Below are positions 1 to 6,182 of a stretch of 6,463 nt of DNA, piece after piece. The stretch spans positions 1 to 6,463 of the forward strand of contig JAAEQP010000201.1 of assembly GCA_024231375.1 (NCBI GenBank), in the 5' to 3' direction. The notes beneath the pieces were generated by a model. It was given only the letters and a program-made list of their open reading frames with translations. It did not search any database and had not been told where the DNA came from. A program made the position numbers and the translations under genes. The stretch's first letter is position 1. Each line of letters starts with the position of its first letter. Source of the stretch: a bacterium (GTDB lineage: Bacteria; Hydrogenedentota; Hydrogenedentia; Hydrogenedentiales; SLHB01).

Positions 1-626
1 AGCTCCTCCACGCAACTGAACGGGGCATTCTTGCAGGCGTAGGGAACTTCGAGTCCCTGATAGTAACTGGATTCGGCGCCTCCAGGCATCTCCTCGTCGT
101 CCGGATCGACCCAATCGACGATGGCATCCACCGGATCTTCCAGCGCCCCTCGATTGGCGAACAGCGCCCGCAGCACTTCCATCAGAATCAGATTTGGCTC
201 GCCGGTGTCGGGCGACGCCAACGCGTTCAGGTTGAGCTTGCCATACTCGTCCGAGATGGTGCATTGCATCACGGCCTCGTTCACCATGTCGTACGGCACG
301 CCCTGTGCCCAGGTTTCGTCGAACCCGTCGTATTCGCTTCCGCTACCCGCGGTGGGCGCGGCGCTCGATGAGGAAGATGTGCCGGCGCCCACAGGCGACG
401 TCGCGCTCTCGCCCAAACCATACATGTCGGCCGTCAGCAACGAAACGCCGCTGGCGATTGCCGAACGCGCGGCCACGGTGGCACGAAAGTCGTTGAGGTT
501 CGCCGCCACTTGGGCCGATTCGACGCGGGTCTCGTACGTGTATTCGACGACCAGGGCCGTCAGGAGAACCACAAACAGGACCGCCAGCAGCAACGCCACA
601 CCTTCTTGTCCCTTGCGCCCCTTCAT
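1..626 (-). CDS. gspK: GspK, minor pseudopilin (partial, 3' end off the left edge)
   Basis: GspK is the largest minor pseudopilin and caps the T2SS pseudopilus in the periplasm. The first 208 residues are present; the frame is open at base 1. The start is the ATG at 626, overlapping the gspJ stop as ATGA, with an AAGG-type ribosome site about 10 bases upstream. The N-terminus is a basic leader (MKGRKGQEG) with predicted prepilin peptidase cleavage after Gly9, then a hydrophobic helix to about residue 27. The +5 position is Leu14 rather than Glu, a known hallmark of GspK among pseudopilins. Diagnostic GspK blocks follow: DEYGKLNLNAL (126-136), IVDWVDPDDE (169-178), GGAESSYY (182-189) and KNAPFSCVEEL (199 on). 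Residues 72-98 are a Ser/Ala/Gly-rich stretch with five serines in a row, probably a flexible loop. Cys122, Cys198 and Cys205 are present; 198/205 flank the usually cysteine-free KNAPF motif and might form a disulfide (inference). Confidence 0.94.
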   Translation of the reverse strand, partial: MKGRKGQEGVALLLAVLFVVLLTALVVEYTYETRVESAQVAANLNDFRATVAARSAIASGVSLLTADMYGLGESATSPVGAGTSSSSSAAPTAGSGSEYDGFDETWAQGVPYDMVNEAVMQCTISDEYGKLNLNALASPDTGEPNLILMEVLRALFANRGALEDPVDAIVDWVDPDDEEMPGGAESSYYQGLEVPYACKNAPFSCVEE

Positions 627-1486
627 CGTACACCCGCCTTGTTGGAAGTGGAACCGCCGCGGATGGAGCTGGAATTCGTCTCCCCCTCCTGCTCTTCCGA
701 ATCAAGGAACAACGCCTCATCCTCGAGCACGCGTGCGTCCTGGGTGCGGCCGAGACCCGCGGGCAAGGGAACGATCATCTCGAAGTCGGGATCGTCGTGG
801 GGATCGAAACCCTCGTCTTCCTCGCGTTCGAGTTGTTCCTCCGTCTTGGCCAGGTTGATGCGGACATGCACGCACCACGGCATGCGCCCCACAACCTGCG
901 AATCCCATTCCTTCACCCACTCGGAGCCGTCGTAGTATTCGAAATCGAGGGACCGGATGGGCACGGTCCATGACGGCGATTCGTAGTTCGGGTCCGCCAC
1001 GAATCCGCCGTCCTCCTCATCCAGTTCCTGCACATTCCCGCCCAGGAGAGGCGTCTCCGTGGCCATCAGCTCACGACCTCGATCCTCTTCCTCGTCGTCC
1101 ATGTCGAGCGACATTTCGGAATCCTCGTCGCCCGTCAAATCATACCGCACTTCCTTGAGATCCCCGGGGAGCGACATGCCGCCGATCAGCGGCGCCGTGG
1201 CCACGAATCGCAACGAATCCTTGGCCCCATCGGAATCGTCGTCGTCCAATCCCACAAACCGGTACACGTCCATTTCGAAGGCCTTGTCGGCGAAGACCGT
1301 CGTCAGATTGTCCTGGAGACTGCGGGCCAGAAACTGGCGCAACCGCAATTCCTCCGAACTGACGCGGGAAGCCGCCATGGTGGTCGTGACACCGGAAAAC
1401 GAGGCATACACCATGCCCACGATCAACGCAAGGATGAACGTCGCGAGGAGCACTTCCATCAATGTGAAGCCAGCCCGTCTTCTCAT
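623..1486 (-). CDS. gspJ: GspJ, minor pseudopilin with acidic insertions
   Basis: GspJ is a minor pseudopilin that with GspI and GspK forms the tip complex of the T2SS pseudopilus. The protein is 287 residues, longer than the roughly 200 usual for the family. Residues 1-6 (MRRRAG) are a short basic leader; cleavage is predicted between Gly6 and Phe7, with the conserved +5 Glu at Glu11 and a hydrophobic helix to about 30. Family-like stretches are LRLRQFLARSLQDN (47-60), SLRFVATAP (91-99) and the C-terminal core SLDFEYYDGSEWVKEWDS (179-196) followed by MPWCVHVRINL (202-212). Between these lie acidic blocks at 80-90, 119-135, 154-160 and 216-234, and the tail after 250 is acidic then Ser/Gly-rich. 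The start ATG overlaps the gspI stop as ATGA and lacks a strong ribosome site, so translation is probably coupled to gspI. The J assignment over H or another pseudopilin rests on order, the I-J-K neighbours and the C-terminal core. Confidence 0.91.
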   Translation of the reverse strand: MRRRAGFTLMEVLLATFILALIVGMVYASFSGVTTTMAASRVSSEELRLRQFLARSLQDNLTTVFADKAFEMDVYRFVGLDDDDSDGAKDSLRFVATAPLIGGMSLPGDLKEVRYDLTGDEDSEMSLDMDDEEEDRGRELMATETPLLGGNVQELDEEDGGFVADPNYESPSWTVPIRSLDFEYYDGSEWVKEWDSQVVGRMPWCVHVRINLAKTEEQLEREEDEGFDPHDDPDFEMIVPLPAGLGRTQDARVLEDEALFLDSEEQEGETNSSSIRGGSTSNKAGVR

Positions 1487-1869
1487 TCGTAACTCGGCGC
1501 GAACACCAACGTGTTCATGGTTTTGATCTCGCCGTCCGGAAGCTCGATCGAGACCTCCAGGTTGTACAGTCCGGGATACTCCTCCGTGCTCACCTCCTGG
1601 GCGTCGAAGGCGTATTCGCAGTCGGGGTAACGCTTGCCGAACTCGCCCGATCCTGTGGGCGTGCCGGCGCGCAGTTCCACTTCGCCGATGCCCATGGCCA
1701 TTTCCATCAGATTGCGGAGGGTCACTTCCTCGCGAAACTCCTCGTGCGCGTGGAAGGCATTGGAGTACGTCTGGAGCAGGAAGAACACACCGCCGCCGAG
1801 AAGCGCCAGCGCAACCAGCACCTCCATCAGCGTAAAACCGTCCCGGCCGTGTGTACGCCGCCTGTTCAC
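1483..1869 (-). CDS. gspI: GspI, minor pseudopilin (GTG start)
   Basis: GspI is the small minor pseudopilin that nucleates the J-I-K tip complex. I take the GTG at 1869 as the start, giving 128 residues, a normal GspI length. It overlaps the gspH stop by four bases (GTGA), matching the I-J and J-K junctions, and has a good ribosome site (GGAAGGA at 1879-1885, 9-base spacer). An upstream in-frame ATG at 1923 would add 18 residues, overlap gspH by 58 bases and give an oddly long leader, so it is less likely. The leader MNRRRTHGRDG is basic; cleavage is predicted after Gly11, followed by FTLMEVLVALALL with +5 Glu16. Residues 37-60 continue the long N-terminal helix (NAFHAHEEFREEVTLRNLME). The C-terminal domain ends in a YNLEVSIELPDGEIKTMNT strand pair (102-120) typical of GspI. 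One cysteine, Cys84, lies in the periplasmic domain. No acidic insertion is present, unlike GspH and GspJ. Confidence 0.92.
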   Translation of the reverse strand: MNRRRTHGRDGFTLMEVLVALALLGGGVFFLLQTYSNAFHAHEEFREEVTLRNLMEMAMGIGEVELRAGTPTGSGEFGKRYPDCEYAFDAQEVSTEEYPGLYNLEVSIELPDGEIKTMNTLVFAPSYE

Positions 1870-2642
1870 TCGCCCGTGTCCTTCCCGCGCTGAATTCGCG
1901 CGCTTCCCGTGATGGGGTCCCATATGACCGTGAAGTAGTCGCTCTCGCCGCCCCGCACGTAGAACATGGCCGGCTCCACCATGCCCATGGGCGTCACTTC
2001 CAGTTCCACAATGCCTGTGGTGTGATCCTGCCCGCCGAGCCGGATGGATTCGATGACAACGTCGCGGGGCAGCGACACCCTCGAAAGCAGGGACGTCTTC
2101 ACTTCCTCAAACTCTTCCTCCTCGTCGTCCAGGCTGAAATCTTCTTCGATGAGCGGGCCTACCTCGGCGAGAATCCCGTCGTGCTTCACGTTCCGCGTGC
2201 GCGCCTCGAGTCCCATCCGGAAGAAGCGCTCGAAGCGCTCCTGCATCTCCGCCGCCATTTCATCGACTTCGTCCACCCGGTTTTGCGAAAGCAGCTCCAT
2301 GGCGCTTTCACTGGTCTGGTCGAGAAGGTCCTGCTCGGCCTCCTCTTCCTCGTCGTCGTCGAACATGCCGTCGTCTTTCTCGACCCACCGGACGCACCAG
2401 TACTCCTGCCGCTCCGAATCCAGGTCGAACCGGACGGTGATTCGTTCCTGGGTCAACGCGCAATGTGCCACGGAAGAACGGCCGAAGTTGGCGAGATGAC
2501 GGGCCGCGCCCTCGAGTTGACTCCAAGCCAGCATGGGAACAAGAGACGGCAAGGCCACCGCCATGACAATGGCGATGACCATCACGACCAGCACCAGCTC
2601 CATCAGGGTGAACCCGGCGCGTTCTGGCCTCGTAAGCCTCAC
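1866..2642 (-). CDS. gspH: GspH, minor pseudopilin with large acidic insertion (GTG start)
   Basis: GspH is a minor pseudopilin that links the major pseudopilus to the J-I-K tip. The protein is 258 residues, well above the usual 150-200. The start is the GTG at 2642: an in-frame TGA lies just upstream (2649-2651), so no earlier start exists, and GGAG at 2653-2656 gives a 10-base spacer. The leader MRLTRPERAG is basic; cleavage is predicted between Gly10 and Phe11, with +5 Glu15 and a hydrophobic helix to about 37. The GspH-type core is visible as QLEGAARHLANFGRSSV (42-58) and ITVRFDLDSERQEYW (68-82), resuming at LPRDVVIESIRLGG (191-204) and VTPMGMVEPAMFYV (216-229), ending in a DPITGSARI strand (242-250). 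Between the halves, roughly residues 88-182 form an insertion: 11 of 16 residues at 90-105 and 11 of 15 at 166-180 are Asp/Glu, flanking a mixed-charge, probably helical segment. Cys61 and Cys83 are present. The stop overlaps gspI as GTGA. Confidence 0.9.
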   Translation of the reverse strand: MRLTRPERAGFTLMELVLVVMVIAIVMAVALPSLVPMLAWSQLEGAARHLANFGRSSVAHCALTQERITVRFDLDSERQEYWCVRWVEKDDGMFDDDEEEEAEQDLLDQTSESAMELLSQNRVDEVDEMAAEMQERFERFFRMGLEARTRNVKHDGILAEVGPLIEEDFSLDDEEEEFEEVKTSLLSRVSLPRDVVIESIRLGGQDHTTGIVELEVTPMGMVEPAMFYVRGGESDYFTVIWDPITGSARIQRGKDTGE

Positions 2643-2709
2643 TGTCTCTCATCTCCAAAGGACGAACAGACCGCGGCGGGGCCGGGCCGAGGCGCCACAA
2701 CCACGTCGC
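2643..2709 (-). other. gspG-gspH intergenic spacer
   Basis: This 67-base gap is the longest in the cluster. The transcribed strand is GC-rich just after the gspG stop, containing the short palindromes GGCGCC and CCGCGG, then turns into the gspH ribosome site GGAG (2653-2656). I see no U-tract or convincing terminator hairpin, so read-through into gspH is expected. It could still allow RNA processing or partial attenuation that lowers minor pseudopilin levels relative to GspG; that is inference. Confidence 0.4.
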
Positions 2710-3168
2710 CTAGTCGCCCGCCAGGTTCCAGCTCTCGATGTCCTTGTCGTATTCGCCCGTGCCGCCCTGCACGCCGTCCTCGCCGTAAGACACGATCTCG
2801 TAGTCATGCCCCTGCGCACCCGGGCACGTGTAGATGTAAGGGTTGTTCCAAGGATCGTCGGGCACCTTGTCCTGGTCCAGAAAGTTTCGGGTGCTATTGG
2901 ACACCAGGGCCTCAAGGCCTTCGCTTGTGGTGGGGTACTTGCCGATCTTCAGCTTGTACATGTCCAGCGCGCTCTTGAACCCGTTGATCTGCGCCCGCGC
3001 AGCCACAACCTTGGCGTCGTCGGCGGCGCCCATCAGTTTCGGGCCGACCAGCGCCACCAGGAGGCCGATGATCACGATGACAACCATCAGCTCGACCAGC
3101 GTGAACCCCGCCGTGGCTGCCGTTGCCTCGGCCAGGCCCGTACTCGTTCGAGTGCGATTTCGTTTCAT
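2710..3168 (-). CDS. gspG: GspG, major pseudopilin
   Basis: GspG polymerises into the periplasmic pseudopilus that pushes substrates through the secretin. The protein is 152 residues. The leader is unusually long: MKRNRTR is basic, followed by a mostly small, uncharged stretch to Gly21; cleavage between Gly21 and Phe22 gives FTLVELMVVIVIIGLLVALV with +5 Glu26. After the helix come the signature major-pseudopilin segments: AARAQINGFKSALDMYKL (56-73), GKYPTTSEGLEAL (76-88), the DPWNNPYIY motif (105-113) and the C-terminal GGTGEYDKDIESWN (135-148). That loop in characterised GspG proteins binds Ca2+, and the Asp/Glu residues 139, 141 and 143 here are candidate ligands. Cys115 (TCPGAQGHDY) sits where a Ser is common. 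The ATG follows gspF by 16 bases and has the strongest ribosome site in the window, fitting an abundant subunit. The mature protein closely matches the family, so the assignment is secure. Confidence 0.98.
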   Translation of the reverse strand: MKRNRTRTSTGLAEATAATAGFTLVELMVVIVIIGLLVALVGPKLMGAADDAKVVAARAQINGFKSALDMYKLKIGKYPTTSEGLEALVSNSTRNFLDQDKVPDDPWNNPYIYTCPGAQGHDYEIVSYGEDGVQGGTGEYDKDIESWNLAGD

Positions 3169-3176
3169 GGTTCGGA

Positions 3177-3182
3177 CTCCTT
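3177..3182 (-). promoter_or_regulatory. Strong ribosome binding site of gspG
   Basis: On the coding strand AAGGAG lies 8 bases before the gspG ATG at 3168 and immediately after the gspF TAG (3185-3187). It is the best Shine-Dalgarno match in the cluster, which fits the need for many more GspG copies than any neighbour. Confidence 0.8.
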
Positions 3183-3184
3183 CT

Positions 3185-4399
3185 CTACATGTTCGTGCTC
3201 ATGCTGAAGATGGGCAGGAGAATGGAAATCACCAACGTACCGACGAACAACCCCATGAACACAATCATGAGCGGTTCGATCAGGCTCACGATTCCGCTCA
3301 CGGTGAGTTCCACGTCTTCGTCGTAGGTATCGGCCACCTTCAGCAGCATGCCTTCGATTTCGCCGCTTCGCTGGCCCAGATCCACCATGTGGATCACCAG
3401 CGGCGGGAACAATCCGGTTTCTTTCAGCGGCACCGACAGGTCGCGTCCACGCCGCACGCCGGTCTTCACTTCATCCAGGGATTCCTCGACCACCTTGTTC
3501 TGAACCACGCTCTTCACCACGTCGAGGGCGTTCATCATGGTAAGCCCGCTCTCGAGCATGGTGCCCATGGTGCGCGCGAAACGGACGCACACCATCTTGA
3601 GGTAGAGGGCGCCGAACAGGGGCACGCGCAGCTTGAACCGGTCCCAGGCCCGGCGGCCTTCGGGTCGCGACACCCACCACCGCCAGAGCGCGAACGCCCC
3701 GATGATGCCAATGACGATCAGCAGCCAATATCTTCCCACGAAGGTGGACGTTCCCACGACGACCTGGGTGATCAACGGCAGTTCCTGCTTCTGGGCCGTG
3801 AACATATCGGTGATCTTGGGGACGATGACTACCATGAGGAACGTGATGATGCCCACGCTCACGATGGCCATGATGGCCGGATACATCATGAGCGAGGTGA
3901 TCTTGTGCTTCAGCCGGACTTGGCGCTCCAGGGTATCGGCCAGCCGGAACAGCACCTGCTCAAGTGCGCCGCTGGCCTCGCCGGCCCGCACCATGTTCAC
4001 GTACAACTCCGAGAAAATGCTGTGCGGTTCCAAGGCGTCCGCGAGCGTCTCGCCTTCATTCACGCGGTCGCGCACCTCGTAGATGTGCTTGCGCAGCCGG
4101 GGATTGGACGTCTGGTCGATCAAGGCGCCGAGAGACTCCACCAACGGCATGCCCGCCTGCAACAACACGCCCAGTTGCCGCGTGAGCATCGAGATGTCGC
4201 GCTGGGAGATGCGGCTGAACGCGGCGCTTTGTTCGCCCTGGGCGCCGCCGGAGGCCTTCTCGGCACTCACCACCAGGCGGGTAGGATGCAGTTCCTGCTC
4301 ACGCAGTCTGCGCCGCGCCGCCACAGGCGAATCCGCGTCGATCACACCCTTAACGGATTTGCCGGTGCGTGCTATCGCCTGATATTCGTAAACAGCCAT
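3185..4399 (-). CDS. gspF: GspF, inner-membrane platform protein
   Basis: GspF is the polytopic cytoplasmic-membrane core of the T2SS assembly platform; it contacts GspE and GspL and is thought to guide pseudopilin polymerisation. The protein is 404 residues, the normal family length. It starts MAVYEYQAIARTGKSVKG, the standard GspF opening, with a DADSPVAARRRLREQ helix (21-35). Two homologous cytoplasmic T2SSF domains follow: the first at about 68-170 (LTRQLGVLLQAGMPLVESL at 72-90; GEASG at 140-144) and the second at about 270-370 (FARTMGTMLESGLTMMNAL at 274-292). Likely membrane helices are 171-193, 224-242 and 369-397. In the second repeat the position matching Glu141 of the first is Gln343 (GQRSG), a mild deviation. 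The ATG at 4399 has no strong ribosome site and lies 46 bases after the gspE stop. A PilC-type pilus platform is homologous, but the surrounding gspG-K genes mark this as GspF. Confidence 0.98.
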   Translation of the reverse strand: MAVYEYQAIARTGKSVKGVIDADSPVAARRRLREQELHPTRLVVSAEKASGGAQGEQSAAFSRISQRDISMLTRQLGVLLQAGMPLVESLGALIDQTSNPRLRKHIYEVRDRVNEGETLADALEPHSIFSELYVNMVRAGEASGALEQVLFRLADTLERQVRLKHKITSLMMYPAIMAIVSVGIITFLMVVIVPKITDMFTAQKQELPLITQVVVGTSTFVGRYWLLIVIGIIGAFALWRWWVSRPEGRRAWDRFKLRVPLFGALYLKMVCVRFARTMGTMLESGLTMMNALDVVKSVVQNKVVEESLDEVKTGVRRGRDLSVPLKETGLFPPLVIHMVDLGQRSGEIEGMLLKVADTYDEDVELTVSGIVSLIEPLMIVFMGLFVGTLVISILLPIFSMSTNM

Positions 4400-4416
4400 G
4401 GTTCGGTACCGTGTCA

Positions 4417-4436
4417 GCCCGCGCGGTATGGCGGGC
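4417..4436. repeat. Small inverted repeat between gspE and gspF
   Basis: GCCCGC at 4417-4422 and GCGGGC at 4431-4436 form a perfect 6-bp stem with an 8-base loop within the 46-base gspE-gspF gap. No T-run follows on the transcribed strand, so it is not a classical terminator. It could stabilise or mark a cleavage point in the mRNA, or be chance in GC-rich DNA. Confidence 0.3.
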
Positions 4437-4445
4437 GCCGTTGAG

Positions 4446-6179
4446 TTACACGACCTCTTCGATCATGTCGTCGCGTGTCACGCGAAGCACTTCTTCGATG
4501 GTGGAGACACCGTTCATCACTTTGGACGCGCCGTCCTCGCGCAGGGTGCGCATGGCTTCCTTCTTCGCTTCACGCTTGATGACGTTCGAGTCGACCCCTT
4601 TGAGGGTCATGTCCTGAATGTGGGGCGTCATCACCAGCAATTCGAATATGCCCGTTCGTCCGTAGTAACCCCGGTCCTGACATTTGTCACAGCCGAAGCC
4701 GCGGTAGACCGGTTTGCCGGCGTGTTCGTCGGGCGAAAGGCCCAACTCGATCAGGCTCTCCGGGTCGGGTTCGTATGCTTCTTTGCAGTTCGTGCAGATA
4801 CGACGCACCAACCGTTGCGCCATCATGGCAATGGTCGACGAACTCACCAGGAACGGCTCGATACCCATGTTGATGAGACGCGTAATCGCCCCCGCGCTGT
4901 CGTTGGTATGCAGGGTGGAAAACACCAGGTGTCCGGTCAGCGACGCCTGGATGGCCATGTCGGCGGTTTCCAGGTCGCGAATCTCGCCGACAAGCACGAT
5001 GTCGGGATCTTGTCGCAGGATGCTGCGCAGCCCGGCCGCGAAGGTCAGTCCGATCTTCGGACGCACCTGAATCTGCCCAATTCCGGGCATCTGATACTCG
5101 ATGGGGTCTTCCACCGTGATGATGTTCTTGTCCGGCGAGTTGACCCGCTGAAGACACGAGTACAGGGTAGTCGACTTGCCCGATCCCGTCGGCCCAGTGA
5201 CGAGAATGATGCCATGTGAACTCTTGATGAGACGGTCCACGATGCGGTAGTCGTGCGCATCCATGCCGAGTTCCTCGAGTCCGAGGAGGAACGACCCCTT
5301 TTCGAGGATACGCATGACCACGCGTTCGCCGTGGGCGATGGGAATGATCGACACGCGGATGTCGATCTCCTTGCCGCTCAACCGGATCTTAATCCGGCCG
5401 TCCTGAGGCAGACGGTGCTCCGCAATGTTCAGGTTGGCCATGATCTTCACGCGCGAGATTATGGCCGCCTGTTGCGACTTCGGCACATCGAGCTTCTCGT
5501 AGAGCACACCGTCAATGCGGTACCGGACACGCACATCGCGCTCGAAGGGCTCGATGTGGATGTCCGACGCGCGCTCCTTCACAGCGCCGCTGATGAGCAG
5601 GTTGATGAGCCGGATGATGGGTGCTTCGTTGGCCAGGTCCAGCAGGTCCCGGTCGGATTCCAACGCGTCCAGCGTCGGGATGGAACCGTCTTCGTCACCC
5701 GTCAGCACGATGCTGTCGATCATCTCGGCCGCGTTTTCGCCCTGCTGGTCGAAGTAGCTGTCGATGATGTTCTGAATGTCTGCGCCACGGCAGAGCATGG
5801 GCTTGACCGGACCGCCGAGCAGCAGCCGCAAGTCATCGAGGGGATGAAGGTTCACCGGGTCGTTCACGGCCACCATGAAGGCGTCCCCGTTCTGCCGGTA
5901 GGGAACCATGTGATACTCGCGGATGAAGTTCAGCGGAACCTTGGTCGTCAGCGAAGTGTCGATGTCGTCGCCGAGGTTGGGTTCAAAAGGAATGCCGAAC
6001 TGCTCGCTCAACGCTTCCAGGATGTGGTCCTCGTCGACATACCCCAGATCCAGGAGTATCCGTCCGATACGTTTGGGCCGGATCTTCTGCAATTCCAGGG
6101 CCTCGGTCACATGCTCCTGATGCACATGCCCGCGCCGGAGGAGGATCTCGCAGAGCAGTTGGTCTTGTTGGTTGCCCAT
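4446..6179 (-). CDS. gspE: GspE, secretion ATPase with MshEN-like N-terminus
   Basis: GspE is the cytoplasmic hexameric AAA+-like ATPase that drives pseudopilus assembly through GspL and GspF. The protein is 577 residues, longer than the roughly 500 of classical GspE and closer to PilB/MshE. Residues 8-60 hold two MshEN-like motifs; the rest of the N-terminal domain runs to about 145. The N2 domain is seen as APIIRLINLLISGAVKERAS (186-205) and DIHIEPFERDVRVRYRIDG (206-224). The catalytic part has Walker A GPTGSGKST (329-337, Lys335), an Asp box ITVEDPIEY (354-362), Walker B DPDIVLVGEIRD (391-402, Glu399) and a His box STLHTND (421-427). Cys462/465 and Cys497/500 make the CxxC-CxxC zinc site typical of GspE and PilB. 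The ATG at 6179 is 3 bases after the gspD stop, with GGAGAGG at 6186-6192 overlapping the gspD end. PilB is the main alternative; position between secretin and gspF-K argues for GspE. Confidence 0.98.
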   Translation of the reverse strand: MGNQQDQLLCEILLRRGHVHQEHVTEALELQKIRPKRIGRILLDLGYVDEDHILEALSEQFGIPFEPNLGDDIDTSLTTKVPLNFIREYHMVPYRQNGDAFMVAVNDPVNLHPLDDLRLLLGGPVKPMLCRGADIQNIIDSYFDQQGENAAEMIDSIVLTGDEDGSIPTLDALESDRDLLDLANEAPIIRLINLLISGAVKERASDIHIEPFERDVRVRYRIDGVLYEKLDVPKSQQAAIISRVKIMANLNIAEHRLPQDGRIKIRLSGKEIDIRVSIIPIAHGERVVMRILEKGSFLLGLEELGMDAHDYRIVDRLIKSSHGIILVTGPTGSGKSTTLYSCLQRVNSPDKNIITVEDPIEYQMPGIGQIQVRPKIGLTFAAGLRSILRQDPDIVLVGEIRDLETADMAIQASLTGHLVFSTLHTNDSAGAITRLINMGIEPFLVSSSTIAMMAQRLVRRICTNCKEAYEPDPESLIELGLSPDEHAGKPVYRGFGCDKCQDRGYYGRTGIFELLVMTPHIQDMTLKGVDSNVIKREAKKEAMRTLREDGASKVMNGVSTIEEVLRVTRDDMIEEVV

Positions 6180-6182
6180 CGG

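Noticed and set aside
121..858. 245-codon open frame on the plus strand
   Set aside because: Antisense to gspK and gspJ; the minus-strand GspK frame shows clear family motifs, and this one ends in Arg/Pro/Ser low complexity.
1867..1923. Upstream ATG start for gspI at 1923
   Set aside because: It would overlap gspH by 58 bases and give a 29-residue leader. The GTG at 1869 has a good ribosome site and the same 4-base overlap as the next two junctions.
2643..2709. Rho-independent terminator after gspG
   Set aside because: The region is GC-rich with short palindromes but lacks a stable stem followed by a U-tract.
1851..2978. 375-codon open frame on the plus strand
   Set aside because: Antisense to gspH and parts of gspI and gspG, with low-complexity Arg/Pro/His translation and no family resemblance.
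2843..4444. 533-codon open frame on the plus strand, His-rich
   Set aside because: It lies wholly antisense to gspF, the E-F gap and most of gspG. Its odd His/Asp/Gln composition is what strong G/C third-position bias gives on the opposite strand; no recognisable domain or ribosome site.
4398..5219. 273-codon open frame on the plus strand
   Set aside because: Antisense to the conserved catalytic half of gspE, whose motifs fully explain the coding constraint here.
4446..6179. Type IV pilus ATPase PilB instead of GspE
   Set aside because: The length and N-terminal domain are PilB/MshE-like, but it sits between a secretin and gspF-G-H-I-J-K in canonical T2SS order.
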